Source: Symbiobacterium terraclitae (GTDB lineage: Bacteria > Bacillota > Sulfobacillia > Symbiobacteriales > Symbiobacteriaceae). From it: 64,000 nt of DNA. Both the position numbers and the translations under genes were made by a program. Each line of letters opens with the position of its first letter. The first letter of the stretch is position 1. Under the pieces are notes generated by a model. That model saw only the letters and a list, made by a program, of their open reading frames with translations, made no database searches and was not told the DNA's origin. The stretch covers positions 47,173 through 111,172 of the forward strand of contig NZ_JAGGLG010000012.1 in assembly GCF_017874315.1 (NCBI RefSeq), in the 5' to 3' direction. Positions 6,824-16,218 of this stretch are shown here, piece after piece.

Positions 6824-8911
6824 ATGGGGTTGAGAAGATTTGCTGTCGAGAAGGTGCGGAACCTCGCCTTAATTGCCCACAGCGGCGCGGGGAAGACTTC
6901 GCTGGCTGAGGCCATGCTCTTCAACGCCGGGGCGACGGACCGGCTTGGGCGCGTCGACGAGGGCAATACGATAATGGACTTTGACCCCGAGGAAATCCGG
7001 CGGAAGGTCTCCATCTCCATGGGTATCGCGCCCCTGGAGTGGAAGGGCCTGAAGTTCAACCTGCTGGACACCCCCGGGTATTTTGATTTTGTCGGTGAGG
7101 TCAAGGCGGCGCTTCGCGTCGTGGAGACCGCGGTCCTGGTGATCGACGCCGTCGGTGGCGTCGAGGTGGGCTCCGAGCTGACCTACCAGCACGCGGTGGA
7201 CGCCGGCGTCTCCCGGATGATCGTCGTCAACAAGATGGACCGGGAGAACGCCAACTTCCAGAAGGCCCTGGGCGCGCTGGAGTCCACGTTCGGCCGCGCC
7301 GTCGTGCCGTTCCAGCTGCCCATCGGCGCCGAGGCCAGCTTCAGCGGCGTCGTCGACGTTGTTGCGCAGAAGGCTTACGTCTTCTCCGGCAAGAACGTCA
7401 AGGAGGAGGCCGTGCCGGGCGATCTGGCCGGGCAGGTCGCAGAGATCCGCGAGAAGATGATGGAGCTGGCCGCGGAGGCCGACGACGAGCTCACGATGAA
7501 GTTCCTCGAGGAGGGCGAGCTCTCGCAGGAGGAGCTGGAGCGCGGGCTCCGGCTCGGGGTGCACAAGGGCGACATCGTCCCGGTGCTCGTGGCGGCGGCC
7601 ACGAAGAACATCGGCGTCACCACGCTGATGGACGCCATCGCCACCTACGCCCCGTCGCCCGCCGACCGCGGCGAGCTGGTCGGCCAGACGCCTGACGGCG
7701 AGCCCGTGAGCCGCCCGATCGGCGACGACCAGCCCTTCAGCGCCCTGGTCTTCAAGACCACGGCAGACCCGTTCGTCGGCCGCATGACGATCATGCGCAT
7801 CTTCAACGGCAAGGTCACCAACGACCAGACCGTGTACAACATCACGCGGGGCCGCTCCGAGAAGCTGAGCCACATGTTCATTCCCAAGGGCAAGGCGCAG
7901 GAGCAGGTGACCGAGGCGGGCCCCGGTGACATCATCGCCGTCGCGAAGCTCTCCGTCACCCAGACCAACGACTCCCTGGGCGAGGAAGCCCGGCCCATGG
8001 TGCTCGAGCCCGTGGCCTTCCCGGCGCCGGTCTACTCGGTGGCGGTCTATCCCAAGGCGAAGGGCGACGAGGAGAAGATCGGCTCAGGCCTGCAGCGCCT
8101 GGCCGAGGAGGACGCCACCTTCACGGTCCAGCGCGACCCCGTGACTGCCGAGATCATCATCTCCGGCCTCGGCGAGACCCACGTCGACGTGATGGTCGAG
8201 CGGCTCAAGCGGAAGTTCGGCGCCGAAGCCGTCCTCAGCGAGCCGAAGGTCGCTTACAAGGAGACCATCCGCGGCAAGGCCCAGGGCGAGTACAAGCACA
8301 AGAAGCAGTCCGGCGGCCGCGGCCAGTACGGCCACTGCAAGATCGAGATTGAGCCGCTCTTCGACGGCGAGTACGAGTTCGTCGACAAGATCTTTGCCGG
8401 CGCCATCCCGCTCAACTACCGCCCGGCCGTCGACAAGGGCGTGCAGGAGACGATGGCCGAGGGCGTGCTGGCCGGCTATCCGGTGACCGGCATCCGCTGC
8501 ACCCTGCTCGACGGCTCGTACCACGACGTCGACTCCTCCGAAATGGCCTTCAAGATCGCCGCCCGCAACGCGTTCAAGATCGCCTTCATGAACGCCAAGC
8601 CGGTCCTGCTGGAGCCGATCATGCGGCTTGAGGTCATCGTGCCCGAGTCGTACATGGGCGATATCATGGGCGACCTGAACAAGAAGCGCGGCCGCATCGC
8701 CGGCATGGAGCCCACCGGCGACGGCAAGCAGATCATCCGTGCCTCCGCGCCGCTGGCCGAGCTGCGCCGCTACGCCATCGACCTGCGCTCCATGACCCAG
8801 GGACGCGGCCAGTTCACGATGGAGTTCGACCATTACGAGGAGGCGCCGGCCCAGGTGGCCAAGGCGGTCATCGAGGCCGCCGCCGCCAACCGGAAGGAAG
8901 ACTCGGAGTAG
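6824..8911 (+). CDS. Elongation factor G paralogue (EF-G-like, FusA2 type)
   Basis: About 695 residues. GAGGAGGAG lies directly before ATG 6824, which leaves almost no spacing, so TTG at 6830 (8 bp from the site) may be the true start. GTPase motifs: G1 AHSGAGKTS, G3 DTPGYFDF, G4 NKMD. Domains II-V follow, with the domain IV-V region containing GQYGHCKIEIEP and a C-terminal YAIDLRSMTQGRGQF. The G1 sequence and stand-alone position (no rpsL/rpsG/tuf) point to the EF-G-like paralogue rather than housekeeping FusA. Such paralogues may serve in ribosome recycling or remain uncharacterised, so the role here is unknown. Confidence 0.85.
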   Translation: MGLRRFAVEKVRNLALIAHSGAGKTSLAEAMLFNAGATDRLGRVDEGNTIMDFDPEEIRRKVSISMGIAPLEWKGLKFNLLDTPGYFDFVGEVKAALRVVETAVLVIDAVGGVEVGSELTYQHAVDAGVSRMIVVNKMDRENANFQKALGALESTFGRAVVPFQLPIGAEASFSGVVDVVAQKAYVFSGKNVKEEAVPGDLAGQVAEIREKMMELAAEADDELTMKFLEEGELSQEELERGLRLGVHKGDIVPVLVAAATKNIGVTTLMDAIATYAPSPADRGELVGQTPDGEPVSRPIGDDQPFSALVFKTTADPFVGRMTIMRIFNGKVTNDQTVYNITRGRSEKLSHMFIPKGKAQEQVTEAGPGDIIAVAKLSVTQTNDSLGEEARPMVLEPVAFPAPVYSVAVYPKAKGDEEKIGSGLQRLAEEDATFTVQRDPVTAEIIISGLGETHVDVMVERLKRKFGAEAVLSEPKVAYKETIRGKAQGEYKHKKQSGGRGQYGHCKIEIEPLFDGEYEFVDKIFAGAIPLNYRPAVDKGVQETMAEGVLAGYPVTGIRCTLLDGSYHDVDSSEMAFKIAARNAFKIAFMNAKPVLLEPIMRLEVIVPESYMGDIMGDLNKKRGRIAGMEPTGDGKQIIRASAPLAELRRYAIDLRSMTQGRGQFTMEFDHYEEAPAQVAKAVIEAAAANRKEDSE

Positions 8912-8924
8912 CCGCCCCGCCGGA

Positions 8925-9728
8925 CTACTCCATCGCCTCCAACTGCACCAGGCGGAGCACCTCGCCGGTCAGGGCGTCCACCACCAGACGGATCCGCTGC
9001 CCTGCGGGCAGTTCGGCTTCCAGGAGCCACGCCCTCCGCACCTCAATCTCCCCTGGGCGCTCAACGGGATACGCATCGACGAAGCTCGCCTGCCACCCCG
9101 GCAGGCGGCTTTGTTCTCTCGCCAGGGCGATGGCGGCCTCCCGGTCCAGCAGCGCAGGCTCCCCGGTGGGGACGTGCTCCCGCCATCCCTCCTGGAGCCA
9201 GGCGGCCATCTGCGGGTTGAACAGCCGCACCTGCCGGCCGTCCCCCCGCCGCAGGATGACGTCGCTGGGCGAGGGGGGGCAGGCGAAGCCGTGGCCGGAT
9301 TCGCTGGAGAAGCCGGGGCAGTCGCCGGCGGGCTGCACGGCCACGGGCTCGCCCCGCCGCAGCGCGATCTGCAGGACCGGTCCCTTCGGCGAGGCGACGG
9401 CAGCTCCCGGCGCCAGCCGCGAGCCGAGCAGGAGGTCGAGCACCACGGCGATCGTCGGCCGGTGGTCCGGATGGGTGGTGTAGAGGGGCAGGGGCGCCTC
9501 CGCCGGCCCTGCGGGCGCGCGCAGGGAAAGCCGGAGGCTGGCCACCGAATCCAGGGGCGGGACCCAGTCAGCCGGGACGGGCTGGCCGTGGCCGGCGGTG
9601 ACCGCCACGGCCGGTACCGCGGGAGGAGGCGGCGAGGCCGGCAGCGCAGCCAGCCCCGCCGCGAGGGCCGCGAGGGCGGCAGCCCACCCTGCAGGCCGCC
9701 GCCCTCGCATCCTGTTACTGACGTCCAC
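8925..9728 (-). CDS. Exported protein of unknown function with PepSY-like C-terminus
   Basis: 267 residues, GTG start at 9728 with a weak GGAG; ATG at 9710 is an alternative. Residues about 14-32 (WAAALAALAAGLAALPAS) form a signal peptide or anchor. The last 70 residues (REAAIALAREQSRLPG ... LVVDALTGEVLRLVQLEA) resemble a PepSY/YcdB-type repeat. Nothing catalytic is seen. Its start overlaps the stop of the 83-codon gene upstream by 14 bp, so the two are probably translationally coupled. It converges on the EF-G gene. Confidence 0.6.
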   Translation of the reverse strand: MDVSNRMRGRRPAGWAAALAALAAGLAALPASPPPPAVPAVAVTAGHGQPVPADWVPPLDSVASLRLSLRAPAGPAEAPLPLYTTHPDHRPTIAVVLDLLLGSRLAPGAAVASPKGPVLQIALRRGEPVAVQPAGDCPGFSSESGHGFACPPSPSDVILRRGDGRQVRLFNPQMAAWLQEGWREHVPTGEPALLDREAAIALAREQSRLPGWQASFVDAYPVERPGEIEVRRAWLLEAELPAGQRIRLVVDALTGEVLRLVQLEAME

Positions 9729-9966
9729 CGGTCTCCGGGTGCCCGGCCGGGTGAGGCCGGTCCGGGGCGGCCTGCGCGCTGCGCATGTCGCCCGTGCGGG
9801 CCATGGACTGCTTCGCCTGGTCCTCCCGCTCGATCCAGGCGAGATCGTCGGTCGACACCGCGGCGGCCCGGCCGAACTCCGCCGCCTCGTTCAGGTGGTG
9901 GCCGGCGGCGTGGGTCCCCGTGAGCGTCGTCTTGACGGCCTCGGGTTCGTGGTTGCGCTTTGCCAT
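9715..9966 (-). CDS. Small hydrophilic protein of unknown function (83 residues)
   Basis: ATG at 9966 is preceded on the minus strand by GGGAGGGGGCGATTGG, an excellent ribosome site, which sets the start although the frame stays open far upstream. The protein (MAKRNHEPEAVKTTLTGTHA...) is rich in His, Glu, Asp and Ala with no hydrophobic helix and no cysteine. The composition recalls small spore-associated proteins, but I cannot name a family. It overlaps the start of the exported protein gene and is divergent from the methyltransferase gene. Confidence 0.6.
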   Translation of the reverse strand: MAKRNHEPEAVKTTLTGTHAAGHHLNEAAEFGRAAAVSTDDLAWIEREDQAKQSMARTGDMRSAQAAPDRPHPAGHPETGGRQ

Positions 9967-10086
9967 TCCAATCGCCCCCTCCCGCCCTAGCGTGCCCGGA
10001 GGCGGAGCGATCCATGTTCCGCGCTGGCGCAGCGTGCGGGCGCAGGGTAAGATATGGACGAATCGGTTGCAGAGAGGGGCAGCGTC

Positions 10087-11259
10087 ATGGCTGTTGTTCA
10101 GCTGGCCAGGGGCCGGCACAAGCGGGTGCAGGACGGGCACCCCTGGATCTTCCAGGGCGAGGTCGAGGAGGTGCGCGGCGAGTTCGCACCCGGCGATGTC
10201 GTGACCGTGGTCGATTACCGCGGGCGATTCCTCGGGAAGGGGTACATCAACCCGGCTTCGCAGATTATCGTGCGGATGTTGACGAACAGGGACGAACCGG
10301 TCGACCGCGACTTCTTCCGGCGCAGGGTGGAACGGGCGTGGGCCTACAGGCAGCGCCTGCTGCCGGACGTGGAGGCCTGCCGCGTTGTCTTCGGCGAGGC
10401 CGACTTCCTGCCGGGCCTCATCGTGGACAAGTTCGGCGACGTGCTCGTGGTGCAGACCCTGGCCCTCGGCATCGACCGCTGGCTTCCGGACATCGTCGAC
10501 ATCCTGGACGACCTGCTGCACCCCCGCGGCATCTACGAGCGCAACGACGTGCCCGTGCGGCGGCTGGAGGGGCTGGAGGAGCGCACGGGCTACCTGCGGG
10601 GAGAGTTCGACCCACGGCTGACCATCGTGGAGAACGGGCTGGAGATCGCGGTGGACGTCGCCACGGGGCAGAAGACCGGCTACTTCCTCGACCAGCGGGA
10701 GAACCGGCGCGCGGTGCGGCCGTACGCCGCCGGCGGGCGGGTGCTGGACTGCTTCTGCAACGTGGGCGGCTTTGCCCTCAACGCCGCCGCCGGCGGCGCG
10801 CGGGAGGTCGTCGCCGTGGACTCGTCGGAGGAGGCGCTGGCCGCGGCGCGGCTGAACGCCGAGCGCAACGGACTGAGCGACAAGATCCGATTCCTGGCCG
10901 GCAACGCCTTCGACATTCTGCGACAGATGGAGGCGAACCAGGAGCGCTTCGACCTGATCGTGCTGGATCCGCCCGCCTTCGCCAAGAACCGCGCCGCGCT
11001 GGAGGGGGCCGTGCGGGGCTACAAGGAGATCAACCTGCGCGCCCTGCGCATGCTGCCAGAGGGCGGCTTCCTCGTCACGTGCTCCTGCTCCTACCACATG
11101 ACGCCCGACATCTTCAAGGCGGTGGTGGCCGACGCCGCCCGGGACTCGCGCCGGCGGCTCCGCCTCGTCGAGGAGCGGGCCCAGGCAGTGGACCACCCCA
11201 TCGTGGTGGGCTACGACGAGAGCCACTACCTGAAGTGCCTCATCTACGAGGTGATCTGA
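10087..11259 (+). CDS. rlmI: RlmI-type 23S rRNA (cytosine-C5) methyltransferase with PUA domain
   Basis: 390 residues from ATG 10087, with GAGAGGGG 8 bp upstream; an ATG 33 bp earlier lacks a site. The N-terminal PUA domain (residues 1-75) starts LARGRHKRVQDGHPWIFQGE. A central EEHTD-like segment follows, then a Rossmann SAM domain: VLDCFCNVGGFALNAA (motif I), VDSSEEAL (motif II), DLIVLDPPAF (motif IV), LVTCSCSYHM (motif VI). RlmI in E. coli methylates C1962 of 23S rRNA. Paralogues of the family exist in Firmicutes, so the exact site is inferred. Confidence 0.88.
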   Translation: MAVVQLARGRHKRVQDGHPWIFQGEVEEVRGEFAPGDVVTVVDYRGRFLGKGYINPASQIIVRMLTNRDEPVDRDFFRRRVERAWAYRQRLLPDVEACRVVFGEADFLPGLIVDKFGDVLVVQTLALGIDRWLPDIVDILDDLLHPRGIYERNDVPVRRLEGLEERTGYLRGEFDPRLTIVENGLEIAVDVATGQKTGYFLDQRENRRAVRPYAAGGRVLDCFCNVGGFALNAAAGGAREVVAVDSSEEALAAARLNAERNGLSDKIRFLAGNAFDILRQMEANQERFDLIVLDPPAFAKNRAALEGAVRGYKEINLRALRMLPEGGFLVTCSCSYHMTPDIFKAVVADAARDSRRRLRLVEERAQAVDHPIVVGYDESHYLKCLIYEVI

Positions 11260-11294
11260 CGGGCGGCAGGCCGTCTCCCCCGGCGGCGAATTAA

Positions 11295-11311
11295 CGTCAA
11301 ATAACATCAGA
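11295..11311 (+). promoter_or_regulatory. Possible second, imperfect CtsR box
   Basis: CGTCAAATAACATCAGA matches the box at 11421-11437 at 13 of 17 positions and keeps the heptad-3-heptad layout. It is about 85 bp upstream of the -35, an unusual place for a repressor site, so it may be a chance match. Confidence 0.35.
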
Positions 11312-11379
11312 TACGGTCTCCGTGGGACTGTGGCTGGGAAAACTGAAGGTTGTTGGACGGTGTTCGCTCCAGGTCGTGC

Positions 11380-11408
11380 TTGCCCGTCCGCGGGCAACCG
11401 GGTAAAGT
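11380..11408 (+). promoter_or_regulatory. Promoter of the ctsR operon
   Basis: -35 TTGCCC (11380-11385), 17-bp spacer, -10 TAAAGT (11403-11408), 42 bp before ctsR and directly ahead of a CtsR box. Confidence 0.55.
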
Positions 11409-11420
11409 GATAGGCAGAAA

Positions 11421-11437
11421 GGTCAAATAAGGTCAGG
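11421..11437 (+). promoter_or_regulatory. CtsR operator (autoregulation)
   Basis: GGTCAAATAAGGTCAGG fits the CtsR tandem heptad (GGTCAAA-N3-GGTCAAA) except for the last two bases. It sits just downstream of the -10, so bound CtsR would block transcription of ctsR-mcsA-mcsB-clpC until heat or protein stress. Confidence 0.75.
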
Positions 11438-11449
11438 GGGTGAGCGGCC

Positions 11450-11905
11450 ATGGCCAATCTGGCCGACGAGATCGAACGGTACCTCAAGGAGCATCTCCGC
11501 AGGTCTGAGATCCTGGAGGTTCAGCGGGCCATGCTGGCCGCCCGGTTCGACTGCGCACCGTCACAGATCAACTACGTGCTCTCCACCCGGTTCACCCCAG
11601 AGCGGGGCTATGTGGTCGAGAGCCGCCGGGGTGGCGGCGGCTACATCCGGATCATCAGGCTGAACATCCGAAACAGCGACGACCTGCAGGAACTGATCCA
11701 GCGGGAGGTCGGCGAGGGCATCAGCCAGGCCGAGGCGCTGGACATCGTGGCCCGCCTCTACGAGCAGGAGATCATCGACGAACGGGAGGCGGCCATCATG
11801 CAGTCCGTGCTGCGCCGGGACGCGCTGCCGCTCGACCTGCCCGCCAGAGACGTCGTGCGGGCCAGCCTGCTCAAGGCCATGCTCACGGCAATCCTGCGCT
11901 TCTGA
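11450..11905 (+). CDS. ctsR: CtsR, heat-shock gene repressor
   Basis: 151 residues, ATG behind AGGGGGTGAGCGG. The N-terminal winged helix-turn-helix is followed by the glycine-rich wing RRGGGGYIRI, the Arg-rich thermosensor of CtsR where McsB also acts. The C-terminal dimer/McsB-binding domain follows. CtsR represses class III heat-shock genes and is inactivated by heat and removed through McsB-ClpCP. It heads the operon ctsR-mcsA-mcsB-clpC and has a CtsR box at its own promoter. Confidence 0.95.
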   Translation: MANLADEIERYLKEHLRRSEILEVQRAMLAARFDCAPSQINYVLSTRFTPERGYVVESRRGGGGYIRIIRLNIRNSDDLQELIQREVGEGISQAEALDIVARLYEQEIIDEREAAIMQSVLRRDALPLDLPARDVVRASLLKAMLTAILRF

Positions 11906-11920
11906 AGGAGGTGGCCGGTC

Positions 11921-12463
11921 ATGCTGTGCGAACGGTGTGGCCAGCGCGAGGCGACGGTTCACCAGACCATGGTTACCAATGGTGTGAAGCAGGAATCGCA
12001 TCTGTGTGTGGAGTGCGCCCGGGAGATCGGTGCGATACCGAACTTCTCGTTCCCGAACCTCTCGATGCAGCAGCTGCTGAGCTCCTTCCTGGGCCAGACG
12101 CTGCCGGGAACCGGGGCCCCCAAGGCGCAGCTGAAGGCCGAGCCGACCTGCCGTTACTGCGGCATGACCTACAGCCAGTTCGCCCAGGCCGGGGTGCTCG
12201 GGTGCCCCAGGTGCTACCAGGAGATGGAGCAGCAGCTGCTGCCCATGATCAAGCGGATTCAGGGCACCACGACCCACAGCGGCAAGGTGCCGAAGCGCAC
12301 CGGCGGCATCGCCCGCAAGCGGCGTGACCTCGCGGCGCTCCGGGCCCAGCTGCAGAGCGCGGTGCAGGGCGAGCGGTACGAGGAGGCAGCCCGGCTCCGG
12401 GACCAGATTCGGGCGCTGGAGGCGGAGATCGCTGCAGGGGGTGAGGACCGTGGGATGGAATGA
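11921..12463 (+). CDS. mcsA: McsA, zinc-binding activator of McsB
   Basis: 180 residues, ATG after AGGAGGTGG, 15 bp downstream of ctsR. It has CxxC pairs for zinc: CERCGQ, CVECAR, CRYCGM and CPRCYQ. The C-terminus (LQSAVQGERYEEAARLRDQI) is a UVR motif, as in ClpC and UvrB/C. McsA activates the arginine kinase McsB. Its end overlaps the mcsB start by 14 bp, suggesting coupled translation. Confidence 0.94.
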   Translation: MLCERCGQREATVHQTMVTNGVKQESHLCVECAREIGAIPNFSFPNLSMQQLLSSFLGQTLPGTGAPKAQLKAEPTCRYCGMTYSQFAQAGVLGCPRCYQEMEQQLLPMIKRIQGTTTHSGKVPKRTGGIARKRRDLAALRAQLQSAVQGERYEEAARLRDQIRALEAEIAAGGEDRGME

Positions 12464-13511
12464 GCTGGTCACCCGGGCTTCGAGCCGGTGGATGGAGGGT
12501 ACGGGGCCGCACGCGGACGTGGTGCTCTCCTCGCGCATCCGGCTTGCGCGCAACCTCGACAACCTGCCGTTCCCGCAGCGCATGTCCGAGGCAGACGCTG
12601 CCAAGTTGCTGGCGGCCGCCGAGGAGGGCGTGCGGGAGATCAACCTGATCGGCTTCCCCTCCCGCGTGGAGCTGTACCGGCTGGCCGACACGACGCCCCT
12701 GGACCGGCAGGTGCTGGTCGACAAGCACCTGATCAGCCCGCTGCAGTCCCGGGAGGCGATGGCCCGGGCGGTGGCCATCTCGGCCGACGAGTCCATCTCG
12801 ATCATGGTGAACGAGGAGGACCACCTGCGCATCCAGGTGCTCGCCCCGGGGCTGCAGCTCCAGGAGGCGTGGCGGGTGGCCTCCCAGGTGGACGACGCGC
12901 TGGAGCAGCGCATCCAGTACGCCTTCGACGAGCGGCTGGGCTACCTGACGGCCTGCCCGACCAACGTGGGCACGGGCCTCAGGGCCTCGGTGATGATGCA
13001 CCTGCCGGCGCTGGTGCTGACCCAGCAGGCGGGACGGCTCTTCCACAACCTCTCCCAGCTGGGTCTGGTGGTGCGGGGGCTTTACGGCGAGGGCACCGAG
13101 GCGGCCGGCCACATCTTCCAGATCTCCAACCAGACCTCGCTGGGCAAGGCCGAGGAGGAGGTCATCTCCAACCTGGAGGCGATCGCCCGGACCGTGATCG
13201 ACACCGAGGAGCAGGCCCGCCGTCACCTCCACCGCGAGATGCGCCTGCAGATCGAGGACCGGGTCTCCCGGGCGTTCGGCCTGCTCTCCAACGCGCGGGT
13301 GATCACCTCGGAGGAGGCGATGCGGCTGCTCTCCGACGTGCGGCTGGGCATCGCGCTCGGGGTTCTGCCGCCGATCGACTACCGCAAGCTGAACGAGCTG
13401 ATGGTCGCGATGCAGCCCGCCTTCCTCCAGCGCACGGAGGGGCGGGAGCTGAACCCGCTGGAGCGGGACGTGAAGCGGGCGGCGCTCATCCGTTCTCACC
13501 TGGCCTCCTGA
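12450..13511 (+). CDS. mcsB: McsB, protein-arginine kinase
   Basis: 353 residues from GTG 12450 (AGGGGGTGAGG just upstream); longer in-frame versions would lie inside mcsA. It has the guanido-kinase catalytic domain: SSRIRLARNL near residue 30 and the active-site loop LTACPTNVGTGLRASVMMHL with the catalytic cysteine, plus the phospho-Arg-binding C-terminal region. It phosphorylates arginines on damaged proteins and CtsR, marking them for ClpCP. The 158-bp gap before clpC shows no promoter that I trust. Confidence 0.95.
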   Translation: MGWNELVTRASSRWMEGTGPHADVVLSSRIRLARNLDNLPFPQRMSEADAAKLLAAAEEGVREINLIGFPSRVELYRLADTTPLDRQVLVDKHLISPLQSREAMARAVAISADESISIMVNEEDHLRIQVLAPGLQLQEAWRVASQVDDALEQRIQYAFDERLGYLTACPTNVGTGLRASVMMHLPALVLTQQAGRLFHNLSQLGLVVRGLYGEGTEAAGHIFQISNQTSLGKAEEEVISNLEAIARTVIDTEEQARRHLHREMRLQIEDRVSRAFGLLSNARVITSEEAMRLLSDVRLGIALGVLPPIDYRKLNELMVAMQPAFLQRTEGRELNPLERDVKRAALIRSHLAS

Positions 13512-13669
13512 TGGTACCGTATCGCAGGAACACAAGAACCGGACCCAACTGGTATGTACAGCCGCGTCAACCAGCATACGGAAGTGCGGATCGGAGACCC
13601 TGGTTTGCAGTGTGAGTTGCTGTGGATCGGCGTAGCGGAATAGACAGGAGGATAGGGGGTAAGTCACGC

Positions 13670-16171
13670 ATGTTCAGCCGCTATACGGAACGGGCCCAGC
13701 GCGTGATCGTGCTGGCCCAGGACGAGGCCCGGCGTTTGAATTATGATTACGTGGGCACTGAGCACCTGCTGCTCGGGCTGATCCGGGAAGGCGAGGGCAT
13801 CGCCGCCAAGGCGCTCCAGTCGCTGGGCATCCAGCTCGAACAGGTCAGGGCCGAGGTCGAGAAGATGATCGGCAAGGGCTCCGCCTCCACTCGGGGCGAG
13901 ATCGGCTTCACCCCCCGGGCCAAGAAGGTGATGGTGGAGCTGGCGATCGAGGAGGCCCGGCTGCTGGGCCACAACTACGTGGGCACGGAGCACATCCTCC
14001 TCGGGCTGATCCGGGAGGGCGAGGGCGTCGCCGCACAGGTGCTGCAGAACCTGGGCGCCGACCTCGAGCGGGTGCGCAACCAGGTGATCCACCTGCTCGG
14101 CGGCGTACCCCATCCGCCCGCGGGCTCCGCCTCGCCCGGCGCCGCCAAGTCCAAGGGGCCGAAGACCAACACGTCTACGCTTGACCAGTTCGGCCGCGAC
14201 CTGAACCAAATGGCGCGCGACGGCAAGCTGGATCCCGTGATCGGCCGGGAGAAGGAGATCGAGCGGGTCATCCAGATCCTCTCCCGCCGCACCAAGAACA
14301 ACCCGGTGCTGATCGGCGAGCCCGGCGTGGGCAAGACGGCCATCGCCGAGGGGCTGGCCCAGCGCATCGCCGACGGGCGGGTGCCCGAGATCCTGAAGGA
14401 TAAGCGGGTGGTCGCGCTCGACCTCGCCTCGCTCGTCGCCGGCTCCAAGTACCGGGGCGAGTTCGAGGAACGGCTGAAGAAGGTGATGGAGGAGATCCGC
14501 AACGCGGGCAACATCATCCTCTTCATCGACGAGCTGCACACCATCATCGGCGCCGGCGCGGCCGAGGGCGCCATCGACGCCTCCAACATCCTGAAGCCGG
14601 CCCTGGCCCGCGGCGAGCTGCAGGCCATCGGCGCCACCACCATCGACGAGTACCGCAAGCACGTGGAGAAGGACGCAGCCCTGGAGCGCCGGTTCCAGCC
14701 GGTCATGGTGGATGAGCCGTCGCAGGAGGACGCGATCCAGATCCTCAAGGGGCTGCGCGACCGGTACGAGGCCCACCACCGGGTGGAGATCACCGACGCG
14801 GCCATCGAGGCCGCCGTGCGGCTCTCCGACCGGTACGTCACCGACCGCTTCCTGCCCGACAAGGCCGTCGACCTGGTCGATGAGGCCGCCTCCCGCGTGC
14901 GCCTCTCCACCTTCGTGGCCCCACCCGACCTGAAGGAGCTGGAGGAGAAGCTGGAGGAGGTGCGCAAGGAGAAGGAGGCCGCCGTCCAGGGGCAGGAGTT
15001 CGAGAAGGCCGCCCGCCTGCGCGACAAGGAGACCAAGCTGAAGGAAGAGCTGGAGCGGCAGAAGAACGAGTGGCAGCAGAAGAAGGTCACCTCGAAGTCC
15101 ATCGTGACGGAGGAGGACATCGCCCACATCGTCTCCCAGTGGACCGGCATTCCGGCCTCCAAGCTCACGATGGACGAGTCGCAGCGGCTGCTCAACCTCG
15201 AGAAGATCCTGCACGAAAAGGTGGTCGGCCAGGACGAGGCGGTGGAGGCCGTTGCCCGGGCGATCCGCCGGGCCCGCTCCGGCCTCAAGGACCCCAAGCG
15301 GCCGATCGGCTCCTTCATCTTCCTCGGGCCCACCGGCACGGGCAAGACGCACCTGGCCCGGGCCCTGGCGGAGGCGCTCTTCGGCGACGAGGATGCCATG
15401 ATCCGCATCGACATGTCGGAGTATATGGAGCGGCACACCACCTCCCGCCTGGTGGGCGCGCCTCCCGGGTACGTGGGGTACGACGAGGGCGGCCAGCTGA
15501 CCGAGGCCGTGCGCCGGCGGCCCTACTCCGTGGTGCTGCTCGACGAGATCGAGAAGGCGCACCCCGAGGTCTTCAACATCCTGCTCCAGGTACTTGAGGA
15601 CGGCCGGCTGACCGAGGCCAAGGGCCGCACCGTCGACTTCCGGAACACCGTGATCATCATGACCTCCAACGCGGGCGCGCAGGTCATCCGCGGCGACAAG
15701 CAGCTGGGCTTCACCGTCCAGGAGGACGAGAAGGGCCAGCACGAGCGGATGAAGGGCCGCGTGATGGAGGAGGTCAAGCGGCTCTTCCGGCCCGAGTTCA
15801 TCAACCGGCTGGACGAGATCATCATCTTCCACAACCTGAACAAGGAGCATCTGAAGCAGATCGTCCACCTCGAGGTGAAGAAGGTGGCCCAGCGGCTGAA
15901 GGAGCAGGGGGTCGACATGACCGTCTCCGACGCCGCCCTGGAGAAGCTGGTGGCGGAGGGCTACGACCAGAACTACGGCGCCCGTCCGCTGCGCCGGGCG
16001 ATCCAGCGGCTGGTGGAGGACCCGCTCTCCGAGGAGATGCTCCGGAAGCCGTTCAAGTACGGCGAGCAGGTCGAGGTGGACCTGGACGCCGACGGCAAGG
16101 TCTTCTTCAAGCGCACGGAGCCGTCGGCCGCGTCGGTGGGCGCAGCCGGACCGGGGACGAGCGAAGGGTAA
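13670..16171 (+). CDS. clpC: ClpC, AAA+ unfoldase of the ClpCP protease
   Basis: 833 residues from ATG 13670, behind AGGAGGATAGGGGG; upstream in-frame codons are spurious. Domains: two Clp-N repeats (each with [17 protein letters not shown] or close to it), first AAA+ module with Walker [14 protein letters not shown], a middle domain with a UVR-like segment [18 protein letters not shown] that marks ClpC, second AAA+ module with [14 protein letters not shown], and the D2-small domain. It feeds substrates, among them phospho-arginine proteins made by McsB, to ClpP. Last gene of the operon, followed by a terminator. Confidence 0.97.
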   Translation: MFSRYTERAQRVIVLAQDEARRLNYDYVGTEHLLLGLIREGEGIAAKALQSLGIQLEQVRAEVEKMIGKGSASTRGEIGFTPRAKKVMVELAIEEARLLGHNYVGTEHILLGLIREGEGVAAQVLQNLGADLERVRNQVIHLLGGVPHPPAGSASPGAAKSKGPKTNTSTLDQFGRDLNQMARDGKLDPVIGREKEIERVIQILSRRTKNNPVLIGEPGVGKTAIAEGLAQRIADGRVPEILKDKRVVALDLASLVAGSKYRGEFEERLKKVMEEIRNAGNIILFIDELHTIIGAGAAEGAIDASNILKPALARGELQAIGATTIDEYRKHVEKDAALERRFQPVMVDEPSQEDAIQILKGLRDRYEAHHRVEITDAAIEAAVRLSDRYVTDRFLPDKAVDLVDEAASRVRLSTFVAPPDLKELEEKLEEVRKEKEAAVQGQEFEKAARLRDKETKLKEELERQKNEWQQKKVTSKSIVTEEDIAHIVSQWTGIPASKLTMDESQRLLNLEKILHEKVVGQDEAVEAVARAIRRARSGLKDPKRPIGSFIFLGPTGTGKTHLARALAEALFGDEDAMIRIDMSEYMERHTTSRLVGAPPGYVGYDEGGQLTEAVRRRPYSVVLLDEIEKAHPEVFNILLQVLEDGRLTEAKGRTVDFRNTVIIMTSNAGAQVIRGDKQLGFTVQEDEKGQHERMKGRVMEEVKRLFRPEFINRLDEIIIFHNLNKEHLKQIVHLEVKKVAQRLKEQGVDMTVSDAALEKLVAEGYDQNYGARPLRRAIQRLVEDPLSEEMLRKPFKYGEQVEVDLDADGKVFFKRTEPSAASVGAAGPGTSEG

Positions 16172-16188
16172 CCGCGCCGGCAGTGGCA

Positions 16189-16213
16189 GCCGGGGGAGGC
16201 GTTCTCCCCCGGC
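16189..16213. terminator. Bidirectional terminator between convergent genes
   Basis: Perfect 10-bp stem GCCGGGGGAG / CTCCCCCGGC with loop GCGTT between clpC and the convergent beta-helix gene. No long T-run on either side. Confidence 0.7.
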
Positions 16214-16218
16214 TCTCC

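Noticed and set aside
13511..13615. 34-codon frame in the mcsB-clpC gap
   Set aside because: It starts on the mcsB stop with no separate ribosome site and has no recognisable sequence.
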